DNA of 64,000 nt from a virus. Shown here one piece after another: positions 21,992 to 29,277 of the stretch; the stretch's first letter is position 1; each line of letters begins with the position of its first letter. The translations under genes and the position numbers were made by a program. The notes below the pieces were generated by a model. The model did no database searches and was not told the DNA's origin. It saw nothing but the letters and a program-made list of their open reading frames with translations. The stretch covers positions 91,923 through 155,922 of the IMG/VR virus record IMGVR_UViG_3300042402_001868; one strand, 5' to 3'.

Positions 21992-22153
21992 TTAACCGCC
22001 CCTGCCAGTGACCTTTTTAACAGGTTTGCCCACAGGCTGTGGCGCTGTTGCTTTCTTAACTGACTTGGAACCTTTAGCAGGTTTTGCATCAGGATGTTGT
22101 GCGGCATGCTTTTTTTCCAATGCCGCTTTTACTGCTGTGATATATGAAGCCAT
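21992..22153 (-). CDS. Small basic Lys/Ala/Pro-rich protein (53 aa)
   Basis: A 53-codon frame with a strong TAGGAGA ribosome site. It starts MASYITAVKAALEKKHA and continues with a Lys, Ala, Pro tail ending in GRGG. The composition is that of small nucleic-acid-binding or histone H1-like tails. Nestled between tRNA-Arg(UCU) and tRNA-Leu(UAA). Function unknown; the clean start and codon pattern support a real gene. Confidence 0.6.
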   Translation of the reverse strand: MASYITAVKAALEKKHAAQHPDAKPAKGSKSVKKATAPQPVGKPVKKVTGRGG

Positions 22154-22187
22154 ACTGTTCTCCTAGTGTCTGTTATTTAACAGGGCA

Positions 22188-22262
22188 TGGTCCGGCCACT
22201 AGGAATCGAACCTAGATTGACGGCTTAGAAGGCCGCTGTATTATCCATTATACTATGGCCAG
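22188..22262 (-). tRNA. tRNA-Arg (UCU)
   Basis: 75-nt cloverleaf; loop CTTCTAA gives anticodon UCU for A-purine arginine codons AGA and AGG. CCA encoded. Confidence 0.94.
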
Positions 22263-22267
22263 ACAAT

Positions 22268-22627
22268 TTAATCCCAATGCATCCGGTTGTTCATCTGATA
22301 GAAAAAATCTTTTTCTAACTCATACATATCTGATGGACTCAATCTAAAGTGTTGACTATTACCCAGTCTTGATACTGAAAATCTAACATAGCTAGCAGGT
22401 TCGCAGTTGGGTCGCGGTGCATGATGTTTGTTAATTACCAACCAGTTGTGTCCGTTAACTTCGGCATTGAATCCTGTTTCTTTGTTCCAGTTGGCCAGCA
22501 TGTCGGCCATCTGATCTGTGGTCATGTGATACCCTTGAGCATAGGTGTCGCTAACTCTTATAGAGAGGTCAACCCGCTTTTGCTCTTTGAACACATATAG
22601 TTTTAAAGTTTTGGTAAAGTTTAACAT
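22268..22627 (-). CDS. Hypothetical protein
   Basis: A 119-residue protein with an N-terminal strand rich in Lys and Val and a His/Arg-rich middle (NKHHAPRP). No family is recognised. It sits between tRNA-Met and tRNA-Arg with only a few bases to spare, and is presumably translated from the tRNA precursor transcript. Confidence 0.5.
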   Translation of the reverse strand: MLNFTKTLKLYVFKEQKRVDLSIRVSDTYAQGYHMTTDQMADMLANWNKETGFNAEVNGHNWLVINKHHAPRPNCEPASYVRFSVSRLGNSQHFRLSPSDMYELEKDFFYQMNNRMHWD

Positions 22628-22638
22628 TTAGAATTAAT

Positions 22639-22715
22639 TGGTGCGCCCACAAGGACTTGAACCTTGGACCAAAGGATTATGAGTCCTCTGCTCTGACCAA
22701 CTGAGCTATAGGCGC
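22639..22715 (-). tRNA. tRNA-Met elongator (CAU)
   Basis: 77-nt cloverleaf; loop CTCATAA with anticodon CAU. The D-arm and acceptor stem (GCGCCTA) are of elongator type, without the C1-A72 mismatch of initiators. CCA encoded. Confidence 0.9.
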
Positions 22716-22723
22716 ATTGTTTT

Positions 22724-22752
22724 ATTGTACAAGGAAAACTATTTATAGTCAA
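22724..22752 (-). promoter_or_regulatory. Sigma70-type promoter of the Met-Arg-Leu tRNA unit
   Basis: TTGACT (22747-22752), 17-bp spacer, TACAAT (22724-22729), placing the start 1-3 nt before tRNA-Met. The spacer also contains TATAAATA, a late-type octamer, so this promoter may be usable in both phases. Confidence 0.65.
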
Positions 22753-22874
22753 CCCATTTGACGGATCTCTACCACCTGATACCGACTATAAGGATAGCGT
22801 TCCTGCAACCATTCCAGCAGGCCTTCTTCCCAGGGAAGCACCACAGTCTCGGCGGAGTTTACAATCACCTTCAT
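22749..22874 (-). CDS. Small protein (41 aa)
   Basis: A 41-codon frame beginning MKVIVNSAET with ELEWLQERY-like helix in the middle. Its ATG overlaps the previous stop (ATGA), so it is translationally coupled. The stop lies in the -35 box of the tRNA-Met promoter. Unknown function. Confidence 0.5.
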   Translation of the reverse strand: MKVIVNSAETVVLPWEEGLLEWLQERYPYSRYQVVEIRQMG

Positions 22875-22993
22875 AACAGGGACTTGATGTAGGCAATCAC
22901 AGCCCGAGCTTCTGTGAAGTCTGTGATCTCGGGTGCAAGGGCCTCGTATCTGTAAGAGGTCCAGGCCAGTCGGCTAAAGTCTGCTCGTTTCAT
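22871..22993 (-). CDS. Small protein (40 aa)
   Basis: A 40-codon frame beginning MKRADFSRLA, coupled to both neighbours through ATGA overlaps. It contains a YRYEALAPEI segment and a C-terminal helix. Unknown function; coupling on both sides is the main support. Confidence 0.5.
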   Translation of the reverse strand: MKRADFSRLAWTSYRYEALAPEITDFTEARAVIAYIKSLL

Positions 22994-23310
22994 GCTGTTA
23001 TCCAATCAGTGTTATCTTTTATTTCAATGTTTTCTGCACCGTCGTATTCTCCAATCCGAAACTCAGTGCCCTCGGGCAACCAGGCCACAGCCAAGTCTTT
23101 CATGCCACCTGTGTAGAGACCTGGATACTTGAGTGTGACATAAGTTTCCATCTCAGCCCACTGCTCAGTTTCCACAAACGTCACAATGGCCGGATCAAAC
23201 ACAAGTTCTGGCACTTCCTTGTTCCAAGTCGACCAGCCTGCACCGAACCCTGGCGAGTATAGCACAGCCACTTTGCCGTTGTCAACCAACTTAGTAATAT
23301 TCTTTGTCAT
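22990..23310 (-). CDS. Conserved phage/bacterial protein, unknown
   Basis: A 106-residue protein started at the ATG at 23310, inside the tail of the upstream gene (20-nt overlap). VAVLYSPGFGAGWSTWN near residue 14 is a distinctive block conserved in uncharacterised bacterial and phage proteins, followed by a strand-helix pair. Function unknown. Confidence 0.6.
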   Translation of the reverse strand: MTKNITKLVDNGKVAVLYSPGFGAGWSTWNKEVPELVFDPAIVTFVETEQWAEMETYVTLKYPGLYTGGMKDLAVAWLPEGTEFRIGEYDGAENIEIKDNTDWITA

Positions 23311-23695
23311 AGTCAGCGTCCGTTTCAATATCCACATGCCCAAACCTGAGTAGGCCTAGGCTTACCTTTCTAACTTCAAATGGTTGTGCAAATTCTACAA
23401 TGGCTCCCAGACTTTCAATGTCATCGTAAGTGGGGTCGCGTATGTCTTCAACTTGGATACAACCAATAGATCCCGAGTCCACCATGTGTTCGGTACCAAT
23501 GTTGCTGTTGTATGTGCCGTCACCCCAGGCTGTGCCAAAGCTGGCAAAACGACGACCGTCTTTTAATGTAAACTCACCTTCAACACCACGACCTTCGTGC
23601 CGAGGTGGAAAGAACATAGCACATGCCTCATCCCATTCTGGGTGCATGACATAGCACAAGTCACCAATGTAATATCGTCCTGCTGGCATGGTCAT
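23291..23695 (-). CDS. Conserved phage protein, unknown
   Basis: A 134-residue protein started at the ATG at 23695 with an AAGGAG site. It opens MTMPAGRYYIGDLCYVM, and contains GTYNSNIGTEHMVDSGSIGC. Proteins with the YYIGDLCYV opening are frequent in phages and bacteria and have no assigned role. Overlaps its neighbours at both ends. Confidence 0.6.
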   Translation of the reverse strand: MTMPAGRYYIGDLCYVMHPEWDEACAMFFPPRHEGRGVEGEFTLKDGRRFASFGTAWGDGTYNSNIGTEHMVDSGSIGCIQVEDIRDPTYDDIESLGAIVEFAQPFEVRKVSLGLLRFGHVDIETDADYDKEYY

Positions 23696-23696
23696 T

Positions 23697-23927
23697 TTAC
23701 CACTCCTTTTTGTCGCCGGTGGCTTCGTTGTTGCGATAGCCTGCGGTGTATGCCACAATCTCTGCCGGTGTCATTTGCGCCATATCAATTCTAGGACTGC
23801 GGTGAGTGTCTCTCACAAAGTAATGCGGCATATAGTCACGACCGTAATAGCTGTCAGCAACTCCACGATCGTAAGGGCCGCCGTGACGTTGATCGTAATA
23901 ACCAGATTGTGTGTGTTCTGCTAACAT
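23697..23927 (-). CDS. Small conserved phage protein with DRG-xAD-SYYGR motif
   Basis: A 76-residue protein with a strong AAGGAGA site before the ATG at 23927. GGPYDRGVADSYYGR and EIVAYTAGYRNNE are conserved in many phage genomes; the aromatic, Arg-rich middle suggests nucleic-acid contact, but no function is known. Confidence 0.65.
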   Translation of the reverse strand: MLAEHTQSGYYDQRHGGPYDRGVADSYYGRDYMPHYFVRDTHRSPRIDMAQMTPAEIVAYTAGYRNNEATGDKKEW

Positions 23928-23937
23928 AGTTTTCTCC

Positions 23938-24312
23938 TTAAGCCGCTTTGCGGAAGTATTGATAGGGCAAGCCCAGAATCCAGGCCAGGTAATCGTTGTC
24001 GCCGTTAGTCTCTTCGGCTTCGTGAATCCAACGCATGGCCATTTCCGAGTCTTTAGCACCGGTACTGATCAATTCAGCAACACGGCGTTCAAACAACTCA
24101 ACCGCCTTGGACTCTGCCGCCTTACGGGCAGTCTCTTCACGGTCAATAGCTTGACCCAAGATCACAAACTCTTCCTGAAACTGCTCAAGAGTCCAGCTAG
24201 AGGTGTCAACACCACGTGGACGGAAGCCATATGCATCCTTGTGCATATCCCAGTAAGTGGCCTGGGCTTGTTCCAATTCTGTCATGTCTTCCCAAGATGT
24301 AAATTCTGTCAT
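23938..24312 (-). CDS. Conserved hypothetical phage protein
   Basis: A 124-residue helical protein. The ATG at 24312 follows an AAGGAG site; a longer frame would start inside the promoter. The ATYWDMHKDAYGFRPRG block is conserved across phages and bacteria. Function unknown. Expressed from the first copy of a repeated promoter cassette. Confidence 0.6.
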   Translation of the reverse strand: MTEFTSWEDMTELEQAQATYWDMHKDAYGFRPRGVDTSSWTLEQFQEEFVILGQAIDREETARKAAESKAVELFERRVAELISTGAKDSEMAMRWIHEAEETNGDNDYLAWILGLPYQYFRKAA

Positions 24313-24316
24313 TTGT

Positions 24317-24376
24317 GGCTCCTTATTTCTTACTATGTTCATATTATAGCAAATCGGCAATTATTGGTCAACCAAA
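24317..24376 (-). repeat. 60-bp promoter cassette, copy A
   Basis: A 60-bp sequence identical to 24601-24660. It contains TTGACC (24366-24371), a 17-bp spacer, TATAAT (24343-24348), a leader and an AAGGAG ribosome site, so it is a complete expression cassette placed directly before a gene. Confidence 0.85.
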
Positions 24377-24377
24377 T

Positions 24378-24596
24378 TTAAATTGCTTGGGAGTACCAAC
24401 CTTCACGCTCAATCTTGCGATTGGCACGGAGAATTGTATTACGGGCTTTATCAACACCAGGTGTTGAACTTGATGCATAGATGCTACCGTTGGCTTGAAG
24501 AAACGCAACCGCATTGTGCTTGGCCTGATAGGTTTTCAGTGCCACTGCAGGGATCAACATTGTTCGACCGTTTACAGGGGTAAAAGTAACTTTCAT
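24378..24596 (-). CDS. Small hypothetical protein
   Basis: A 72-residue protein started at the ATG at 24596 behind the second promoter cassette; it begins MKVTFTPVNG and has an Ala/Lys helix (KTYQAKHNAVAFL). No family recognised. Its stop lies next to the first cassette. Confidence 0.55.
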   Translation of the reverse strand: MKVTFTPVNGRTMLIPAVALKTYQAKHNAVAFLQANGSIYASSSTPGVDKARNTILRANRKIEREGWYSQAI

Positions 24597-24600
24597 TTCG

Positions 24601-24660
24601 GGCTCCTTATTTCTTACTATGTTCATATTATAGCAAATCGGCAATTATTGGTCAACCAAA
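24601..24660 (-). repeat. 60-bp promoter cassette, copy B
   Basis: Identical to 24317-24376: TTGACC (24650-24655), 17-bp spacer, TATAAT (24627-24632), AAGGAG site. Only the few bases before the ATG differ. Confidence 0.85.
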
Positions 24661-24674
24661 ATGCAGTGTTGTAA

Positions 24675-25013
24675 TTAAACAACACCACGCACATCTGTGT
24701 TCAAATTGGGTTTGTGCTCACGGATCAATTCACGCTCTAATTTGTGAGCGTCGGTTTTGCCACGCACAACATCCACAACCACCAAGTTAAATGTGTCAAC
24801 ACCACGCTCACGCATGCACTCATATAGTGCCCAGGATTTGTCTTCTGAACGTGAGCGATATACGTGTTTGTTAAAACGCACTTGAGCACTCTTGTTAACA
24901 GTGCTTTCAGTCTTGGCAGTAACACCAATGTAGAAGTCGGCACCGCTTTGCAACATATAAATGATATGTGTACGATCGGTGCGCTTTTTACGTGATTGCT
25001 TTTTAAGTTCCAT
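24675..25013 (-). CDS. GIY-YIG-like nuclease domain protein
   Basis: A 112-residue protein. IIYMLQSGADFYIGVT at about residues 15-30 is the GIY-YIG strand pair, with an Arg-rich helix after it and ERELIREHKPNLN near the end carrying the metal-binding Glu and conserved Asn. Single-domain GIY-YIG proteins cut DNA in homing or repair. The ATG at 25013 lies 7 nt after the TATAAT box, at the expected transcription start, so the message is probably leaderless; upstream in-frame ATGs fall inside the promoter. Confidence 0.65.
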   Translation of the reverse strand: MELKKQSRKKRTDRTHIIYMLQSGADFYIGVTAKTESTVNKSAQVRFNKHVYRSRSEDKSWALYECMRERGVDTFNLVVVDVVRGKTDAHKLERELIREHKPNLNTDVRGVV

Positions 25014-25019
25014 ACAAGT

Positions 25020-25048
25020 ATTATAGCAAATCGGGCATTTCTGGTCAA
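25020..25048 (-). promoter_or_regulatory. Third, diverged copy of the TTGACC promoter, leaderless
   Basis: TTGACC (25043-25048), 17-bp spacer, TATAAT (25020-25025). The spacer shares CCGATTTGC with the two 60-bp cassettes. The start codon falls at the predicted +1. Confidence 0.75.
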
Positions 25049-25058
25049 CTAAAATCCA

Positions 25059-25144
25059 CATGTTGTACAAAAACAACATGCTGAATTATAGTGGATTATA
25101 GTTAATTATAGTGGGATTATCGATAATATTATCGGGGATTATCG
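25059..25144 (-). repeat. Hairpin plus array of ATTAT repeats
   Basis: An 8-bp perfect hairpin (CATGTTGT and complement, 25059-25080) is followed by six repeats: ATTATAG at 25085, 25095 and 25105, then ATTATCG at 25116, 25128 and 25138, spaced 10-12 bp. On the minus strand these read TATAAT three times and GATAAT three times. Their helical phasing suggests a protein-binding array upstream of the GIY-YIG gene. Confidence 0.6.
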
Positions 25145-25145
25145 A

Positions 25146-25343
25146 TTAGGGTACTTTATATGGGCCTGCATATACGGTATAATTACCAGATTCGGGGATG
25201 GGTTCATTATAGATTTTCATGAATAGTAATGCCTCTCCACGAAATTTAAAATATACTTCATCAATTATGTTACTACTTGTTTGATTATCAGTATGCTCTA
25301 CTAGATTAACCCGCCATAATCCGGAAAAGTTTATGTCAGTCAT
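25146..25343 (-). CDS. Small hypothetical protein
   Basis: A 65-residue protein with a beta-rich pattern (EVYFKFRGEALLFMKIY). Its ATG overlaps the stop of the upstream gene by four bases. No family recognised. Confidence 0.5.
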   Translation of the reverse strand: MTDINFSGLWRVNLVEHTDNQTSSNIIDEVYFKFRGEALLFMKIYNEPIPESGNYTVYAGPYKVP

Positions 25344-25705
25344 CCACGTGCAATGCCTTTAATGAACTTGTCAATATCCCCATATAATGAATACATTGTA
25401 GCTTCTTTACTACCAAATAATAATAACTTTGGTTTCTTGCCAAGAAAAATATAATATGGACAGGTGAGTTTTCTGTCCAGAGTTAATAACCTTCCTGGTA
25501 TTGCAGGCATACTAGGTGGCACATCAAACTCATAATGCTCAATTTTTAACGAATCAAAAACAAAAAAGCCTTCGGCGGTTAACCGTAGGCCTGCATCTTT
25601 GTCGGGATTCTTCCACCACTCTTGCATGGCTTCGTCAAGTGTGAGTGCTATATCACTGCGAAGTTGTTCAATCAACTGCTGAGTTAATGCGATCTTATTG
25701 AGCAT
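25340..25705 (-). CDS. Conserved phage protein, unknown
   Basis: A 121-residue protein begun at the ATG at 25705 (a GTG four codons upstream is also open). LRLTAEGFFVFDSL near residue 45 and a later CPYYIFLGKKPKL with LYGDIDKFI are conserved in T4-like phages of aquatic bacteria. Function unknown. Confidence 0.6.
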   Translation of the reverse strand: MLNKIALTQQLIEQLRSDIALTLDEAMQEWWKNPDKDAGLRLTAEGFFVFDSLKIEHYEFDVPPSMPAIPGRLLTLDRKLTCPYYIFLGKKPKLLLFGSKEATMYSLYGDIDKFIKGIARG

Positions 25706-25994
25706 TGGGGAACACACGAGCCCCCTGAGTCAACAGCACCACACTGAACTTGTCAGTTTTAAACTGCGTGTTGAGTTTGCGAGCCAAGTTAATGGCATGT
25801 CCAGGATTGGAGAAACTGACCTTCTTGTACTTTGGGCCAGGATACTGTGTGAGCATGTTTGATGTTTTGAGGTTAATGGGAGTGTTATCGTAGAAAACTG
25901 CCCATACTCCTTCCGACGCTAGCACTTGCTCAGTCTTGTAAGATTGTTTGTTTGTGTGCTCGATTAGCACACTGGGTTTTGGTCTACTCATCAT
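25695..25994 (-). CDS. Hypothetical protein
   Basis: A 99-residue basic protein with TAGGAG before the ATG; a GGTAAATA late-type motif lies about 20 nt upstream. A GPKYKKVSFSNPGHAINLAR segment is followed by a strand-helix. No family recognised. Confidence 0.5.
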   Translation of the reverse strand: MMSRPKPSVLIEHTNKQSYKTEQVLASEGVWAVFYDNTPINLKTSNMLTQYPGPKYKKVSFSNPGHAINLARKLNTQFKTDKFSVVLLTQGARVFPNAQ

Positions 25995-26032
25995 TAAACT
26001 CCTAGTACTATTTACCTAGAAAACTGAGTAGT

Positions 26033-26236
26033 TTAAAATGTGCCACCGGTGATTTCCACCTGAATTTTTTCATCAGTTTTACCATTTGGTTGTCGTAGTT
26101 GTTCTAGCACCAACAACAATTTGGTAATATCTGCGTGTAGATCTTTGGCATCTTTGAGCGGCATAGTAAAATCTTTTTGCCCCCTAGACTCATGTGCTTT
26201 GATACTGTCAACAAATCGATTAATGTGCAAGCTCAT
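26033..26236 (-). CDS. Small conserved phage protein
   Basis: A 67-residue protein with a helical core (KDLHADITKLLLVLEQL) found in other T4-like phages. Start overlaps the upstream stop by four bases. Function unknown. Confidence 0.55.
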   Translation of the reverse strand: MSLHINRFVDSIKAHESRGQKDFTMPLKDAKDLHADITKLLLVLEQLRQPNGKTDEKIQVEITGGTF

Positions 26237-26703
26237 ATAGTTGCTTGGGTAGACATGTTGGTATGTTGAACACTTGCTTCATCTTTAGAGTGGAACGGAC
26301 CTTGATACTTATAGCGTTCAAGTACAATGAGTTTAGGGTTATGAATAGGTTTCCAGTTGCGATGTTGCTTGACCATGTACCATCCGGCTGCAAACCACGA
26401 TTTGCTTTTGTTATTTTTAGTAAACAAGGGTAGCTTGTGTTTCACATCCCAGATGGGGTTGTATGTTCTGCATCCAGTACTATAGCCATGTACTAGGTCT
26501 GCCGCAGGCTTGGTTACTTTTTCAGCTGGCTCAAATTCCACATTCTCACGTTTACGCAACATGGGAATGGTCTTGTATAATCCAACCTTGTTCTCAATTG
26601 TGATTTGATATCCATCGTTAACTGCCTGGATGTTACCAATCTTTTGGTCATCTTTTTTCAAGATCCAATATTCGTTATCAACTACTGGTTTGGCGTGTAT
26701 CAT
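26233..26703 (-). CDS. Conserved T4-like phage protein, unknown
   Basis: A 156-residue protein with AAAGGAG before the ATG. VVDNEYWILKKD at the N-terminus, WDVKHKLPLFTK near residue 88 and KSKSWFAAGWYMV after it are strongly conserved among aquatic T4-like phages, where the gene also sits near rnh. Function unknown. Confidence 0.65.
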   Translation of the reverse strand: MIHAKPVVDNEYWILKKDDQKIGNIQAVNDGYQITIENKVGLYKTIPMLRKRENVEFEPAEKVTKPAADLVHGYSTGCRTYNPIWDVKHKLPLFTKNNKSKSWFAAGWYMVKQHRNWKPIHNPKLIVLERYKYQGPFHSKDEASVQHTNMSTQATI

Positions 26704-27697
26704 TTAATACTCCTTTGTATGTTTCATTGAGCCAACGACTGATTGTATCAGCTTGGTCACTCAGCTTGGTCAGCTCGTACCTGCCACAAAACTTCATGAA
26801 GTGTGCGCCTACCATGCCCACATCTTTGTGACTAAGTTGTTCACGGATTGCGGCATCTACAGTTGCCTTGACCGCATCCGGTTGTGCGTTGAGATCGATC
26901 AATGTACAGTTACGTTCATAGTCGTCTAACACTCTGTGCTCTTCGCCGTTATGGTCGGTCCAGCGTTGAAGCATCATGTTGTTCCAAGAATATCCTCGCT
27001 TGTCTCTGTCGGCAAAGGCCTCACGGAGACCAACTTTATTCTTTGTCCCTTTTTCACGTACTCCCGGATAAGCAGAGAAGACATTGTCGGAGGTGTCGCC
27101 ACGCATGCACTTCTCAAATAGTAGCCAGGCCGGATCCGGGATGGTTTTTGGTTGTTTAGTTTTTTTATCTGTAACAGGCTTACCCTTGGCATCAAATATA
27201 CCCTCCAGTGTGATCAGTTCGTCTGTGATACCATTGTATTGTGTGACATTGGGAGCAACCAGTTGCACAAAGTCTGTGTCTGAACTAACTACCACATGAT
27301 CGTCTTGGGGGTGTAATGAAATCCAACGTGCAATAATGTCATCTGCTTCGGCTGTTGCGCAACGAATAACACTGCAATTGGTTCTGTCTGACAAGTATTT
27401 AGTCAGATTGTCATAAGTTTCCCAAAACAGCTTGTCTTCTTCTGCTTCGTCTTCGGTCATCTTACCACGTGCCACAGCACGGTTTTTCTTATAGGGCTCA
27501 TAGTAGTCCTTGCGCCAGCTACGACCTTCCAGTGCGAAGATAACGTGATCTGCTTGAAAACGCTTGGCTACCTTGTTGGCAGCCATCATTGTGACGTGTA
27601 ATGCAAACCCCAGTTTAGTCCAAGTATCACTGGCTCTGTGGGCACCGTGACGTGCTCGGAAAAACATGTTGGCTGTGTCAATAAGTAGGTATTTCAT
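26678..27697 (-). CDS. rnh: 5'-3' exonuclease / RNase H (T4 rnh-like)
   Basis: A 339-residue FEN1-family nuclease. LLIDTANMFFRARH at the N-terminus, ALEGRSWRKDYYEPYKKNR near 58, EADDIIARW near 118, and SSDTDFVQL near 139 carry the acidic metal-binding residues; GDTSDNVFSAYPGV near 207 is the helix-hairpin-helix. T4 RNase H removes RNA primers from lagging strands during replication. Length fits T4 rnh (305) with an insert. It overlaps neighbours on both sides by about 20 nt. Confidence 0.85.
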   Translation of the reverse strand: MKYLLIDTANMFFRARHGAHRASDTWTKLGFALHVTMMAANKVAKRFQADHVIFALEGRSWRKDYYEPYKKNRAVARGKMTEDEAEEDKLFWETYDNLTKYLSDRTNCSVIRCATAEADDIIARWISLHPQDDHVVVSSDTDFVQLVAPNVTQYNGITDELITLEGIFDAKGKPVTDKKTKQPKTIPDPAWLLFEKCMRGDTSDNVFSAYPGVREKGTKNKVGLREAFADRDKRGYSWNNMMLQRWTDHNGEEHRVLDDYERNCTLIDLNAQPDAVKATVDAAIREQLSHKDVGMVGAHFMKFCGRYELTKLSDQADTISRWLNETYKGVLNDTRQTSS

Positions 27698-28406
27698 TTG
27701 GACTCAATAGTTGGTTGCGTTTAATGTATTGTAACACATATTCCGCCCAATAGCAATGGGCATCTGGCCCAAAATGCCAACTATCCGGATTGACCGTTTT
27801 GAATCCGTTACTTCTCAAAACCGAATTGTAGGTCATTTCGGCGGCATACGGGTGCATGTAGCTAGAGCCCCAGGGCTTTTGGTCTGCAATTCCATCAAAA
27901 TGGTTGTTGCCGTTAAACATCACGTGCCGTATTTCCTGTGCCTCTAGCTCTCGGTGAAATTCCCAAATTTCATTGTGGGCACGTTGTCTACATTTTTTCC
28001 AATCAACATCAACAACAAATTGTTTGTAGCGTTGTTGTAAAGCTTCTGGAATATCATCAATTCCCGATGCATTAACTTGAAAGTCGTGACCTTTATACCA
28101 CCACTCTTCTCGTTCCCAGGTAGTCCATTGGATGACCATAAAACAATCTTTTACTGCATCAGGGTTAGATTTGATCCACTCACGTGTGGTACGTATGATG
28201 CGTGTGTTTGAACACCCTGCTTGGGCATCCAAGTACAGCACAGCATTTAACCAGTTGGCTAATTCACATCCAAAACTTGCACGTTCGTTGTCAGGATGCG
28301 GTTGTCGTCCTAGACCATAAAACAATCCGTCATCCTGTGCCCAGGCGTGTGGATTTACTGCTTCGGCCGCAGCAGCGTGACTATCGCCGTTGACATACAA
28401 AATCAT
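27678..28406 (-). CDS. SGNH-hydrolase-like protein (paralogue 3)
   Basis: A 242-residue protein: VNGDSHAAAAE holds the nucleophile Ser, QAGCSNTRIIRTTR near residue 61 the oxyanion block, QWTTWEREEWW near 89 the W-x-R-x-W segment, and WHFGPDAHCYWAEY near 217 the catalytic His. Closest in layout to the plus-strand protein at 20659. Coupled to rnh and to the nucleotidyltransferase gene by overlaps. Confidence 0.7.
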   Translation of the reverse strand: MILYVNGDSHAAAAEAVNPHAWAQDDGLFYGLGRQPHPDNERASFGCELANWLNAVLYLDAQAGCSNTRIIRTTREWIKSNPDAVKDCFMVIQWTTWEREEWWYKGHDFQVNASGIDDIPEALQQRYKQFVVDVDWKKCRQRAHNEIWEFHRELEAQEIRHVMFNGNNHFDGIADQKPWGSSYMHPYAAEMTYNSVLRSNGFKTVNPDSWHFGPDAHCYWAEYVLQYIKRNQLLSPNEIPTY

Positions 28407-28879
28407 TCTTGTTTGAGTGCTTTGATTTTTTCTGCTTCTGCAACTCGCTTGCGCAAACTGCTAGAACTAAACGAATGATCACGTCTATTAAATATCACCT
28501 GTATACCGCGACCAGCACCCTCATTACGTCCGGTAAAGTTCTTGTCCTCATACTCTGTGCCTAAAATGCGCACATCCAATGGAAGTATTAACAACAGGTC
28601 AATCAAGTCTTGTTCAGTTTGATAAACTACAACTTCATCAACATAACGACAAGCCGCAAGTTGAATTTGTCGTTCTACTATGCTTTGAATAGGATGATTT
28701 TTAGTATCAGGCCTATCAATAGTTGGATCAGTTTGTAATCCGCATATTAGATAATCACAATGATTCCTTGCTTCACTTAACATAGCCACATGACCTGCGT
28801 GTAGCATATCAAATGTGCTGAAGGTAATGCCAATCTTTTTACCTTGTAGTTTTAATTCTTTAATGTGATTGAAAATCAT
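28403..28879 (-). CDS. Cytidylyltransferase-like protein
   Basis: A 158-residue nucleotidyltransferase with TFSTFDMLHAGHVAML at residues 18-33, the HxGH nucleotide-binding block, and SSSSLRKRV near the end matching the distal RTxGISTT-type block in position. It resembles glycerol-3-phosphate cytidylyltransferases and activates a sugar or polyol phosphate. It is a distinct gene from the HldE-like domain at 4299. Confidence 0.75.
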   Translation of the reverse strand: MIFNHIKELKLQGKKIGITFSTFDMLHAGHVAMLSEARNHCDYLICGLQTDPTIDRPDTKNHPIQSIVERQIQLAACRYVDEVVVYQTEQDLIDLLLILPLDVRILGTEYEDKNFTGRNEGAGRGIQVIFNRRDHSFSSSSLRKRVAEAEKIKALKQE

Positions 28880-29277
28880 GATACTTCACTCCTGCCATTG
28901 CCAATATCTTTACTCTGTACCCAGATACCCGAGTTCTTGATTGCTTGTTCTTGTTCCCATGTTTCCATCACAACATGTCTGCATACATTCTGGAACCATT
29001 GATCCACAATGTCAGCATCAACCTTGCCTTGATAGCCTGCCTTGATTAGTCTAGCAACAAAGATTTCGTTCCAGTCAAGTTCGAATGCACCTTGATGCAA
29101 ATTGTCAAGATCTACGTCCATTCCTAACACAGCCACATAAGGCTCACCTGCTTCGGTAGCAATTTGCTTGGCAGTTTTTTCAGGAACCTTGGCCTTGGGC
29201 ACAGACACCTTGGGTGCTACCTCTATAGGCTTCTCTACCTTCTTGGGTTTTAAAAATCTATCAAATATTCCCATCAT
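28876..29277 (-). CDS. Conserved T4-like phage protein, unknown
   Basis: A 133-residue protein. The ATG at 29277 overlaps the queE stop (ATGA). It opens MGIFDRFLKPKK, has a Lys/Pro linker, and then a helical domain with FELDWNEIFVARLIKAGY and DQWFQNVCR, conserved in aquatic T4-like phages. Function unknown. Confidence 0.6.
   Translation of the reverse strand: MMGIFDRFLKPKKVEKPIEVAPKVSVPKAKVPEKTAKQIATEAGEPYVAVLGMDVDLDNLHQGAFELDWNEIFVARLIKAGYQGKVDADIVDQWFQNVCRHVVMETWEQEQAIKNSGIWVQSKDIGNGRSEVS

Noticed and set aside
24317-25144. CRISPR array
   Set aside because: The repeats are promoter cassettes and short ATTAT units; there are no equal-length spacers or cas genes.
26678-27697. DNA polymerase I 5' nuclease domain from a host-type enzyme
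   Set aside because: Length, motifs and neighbours fit T4 rnh better than a Pol I fragment.
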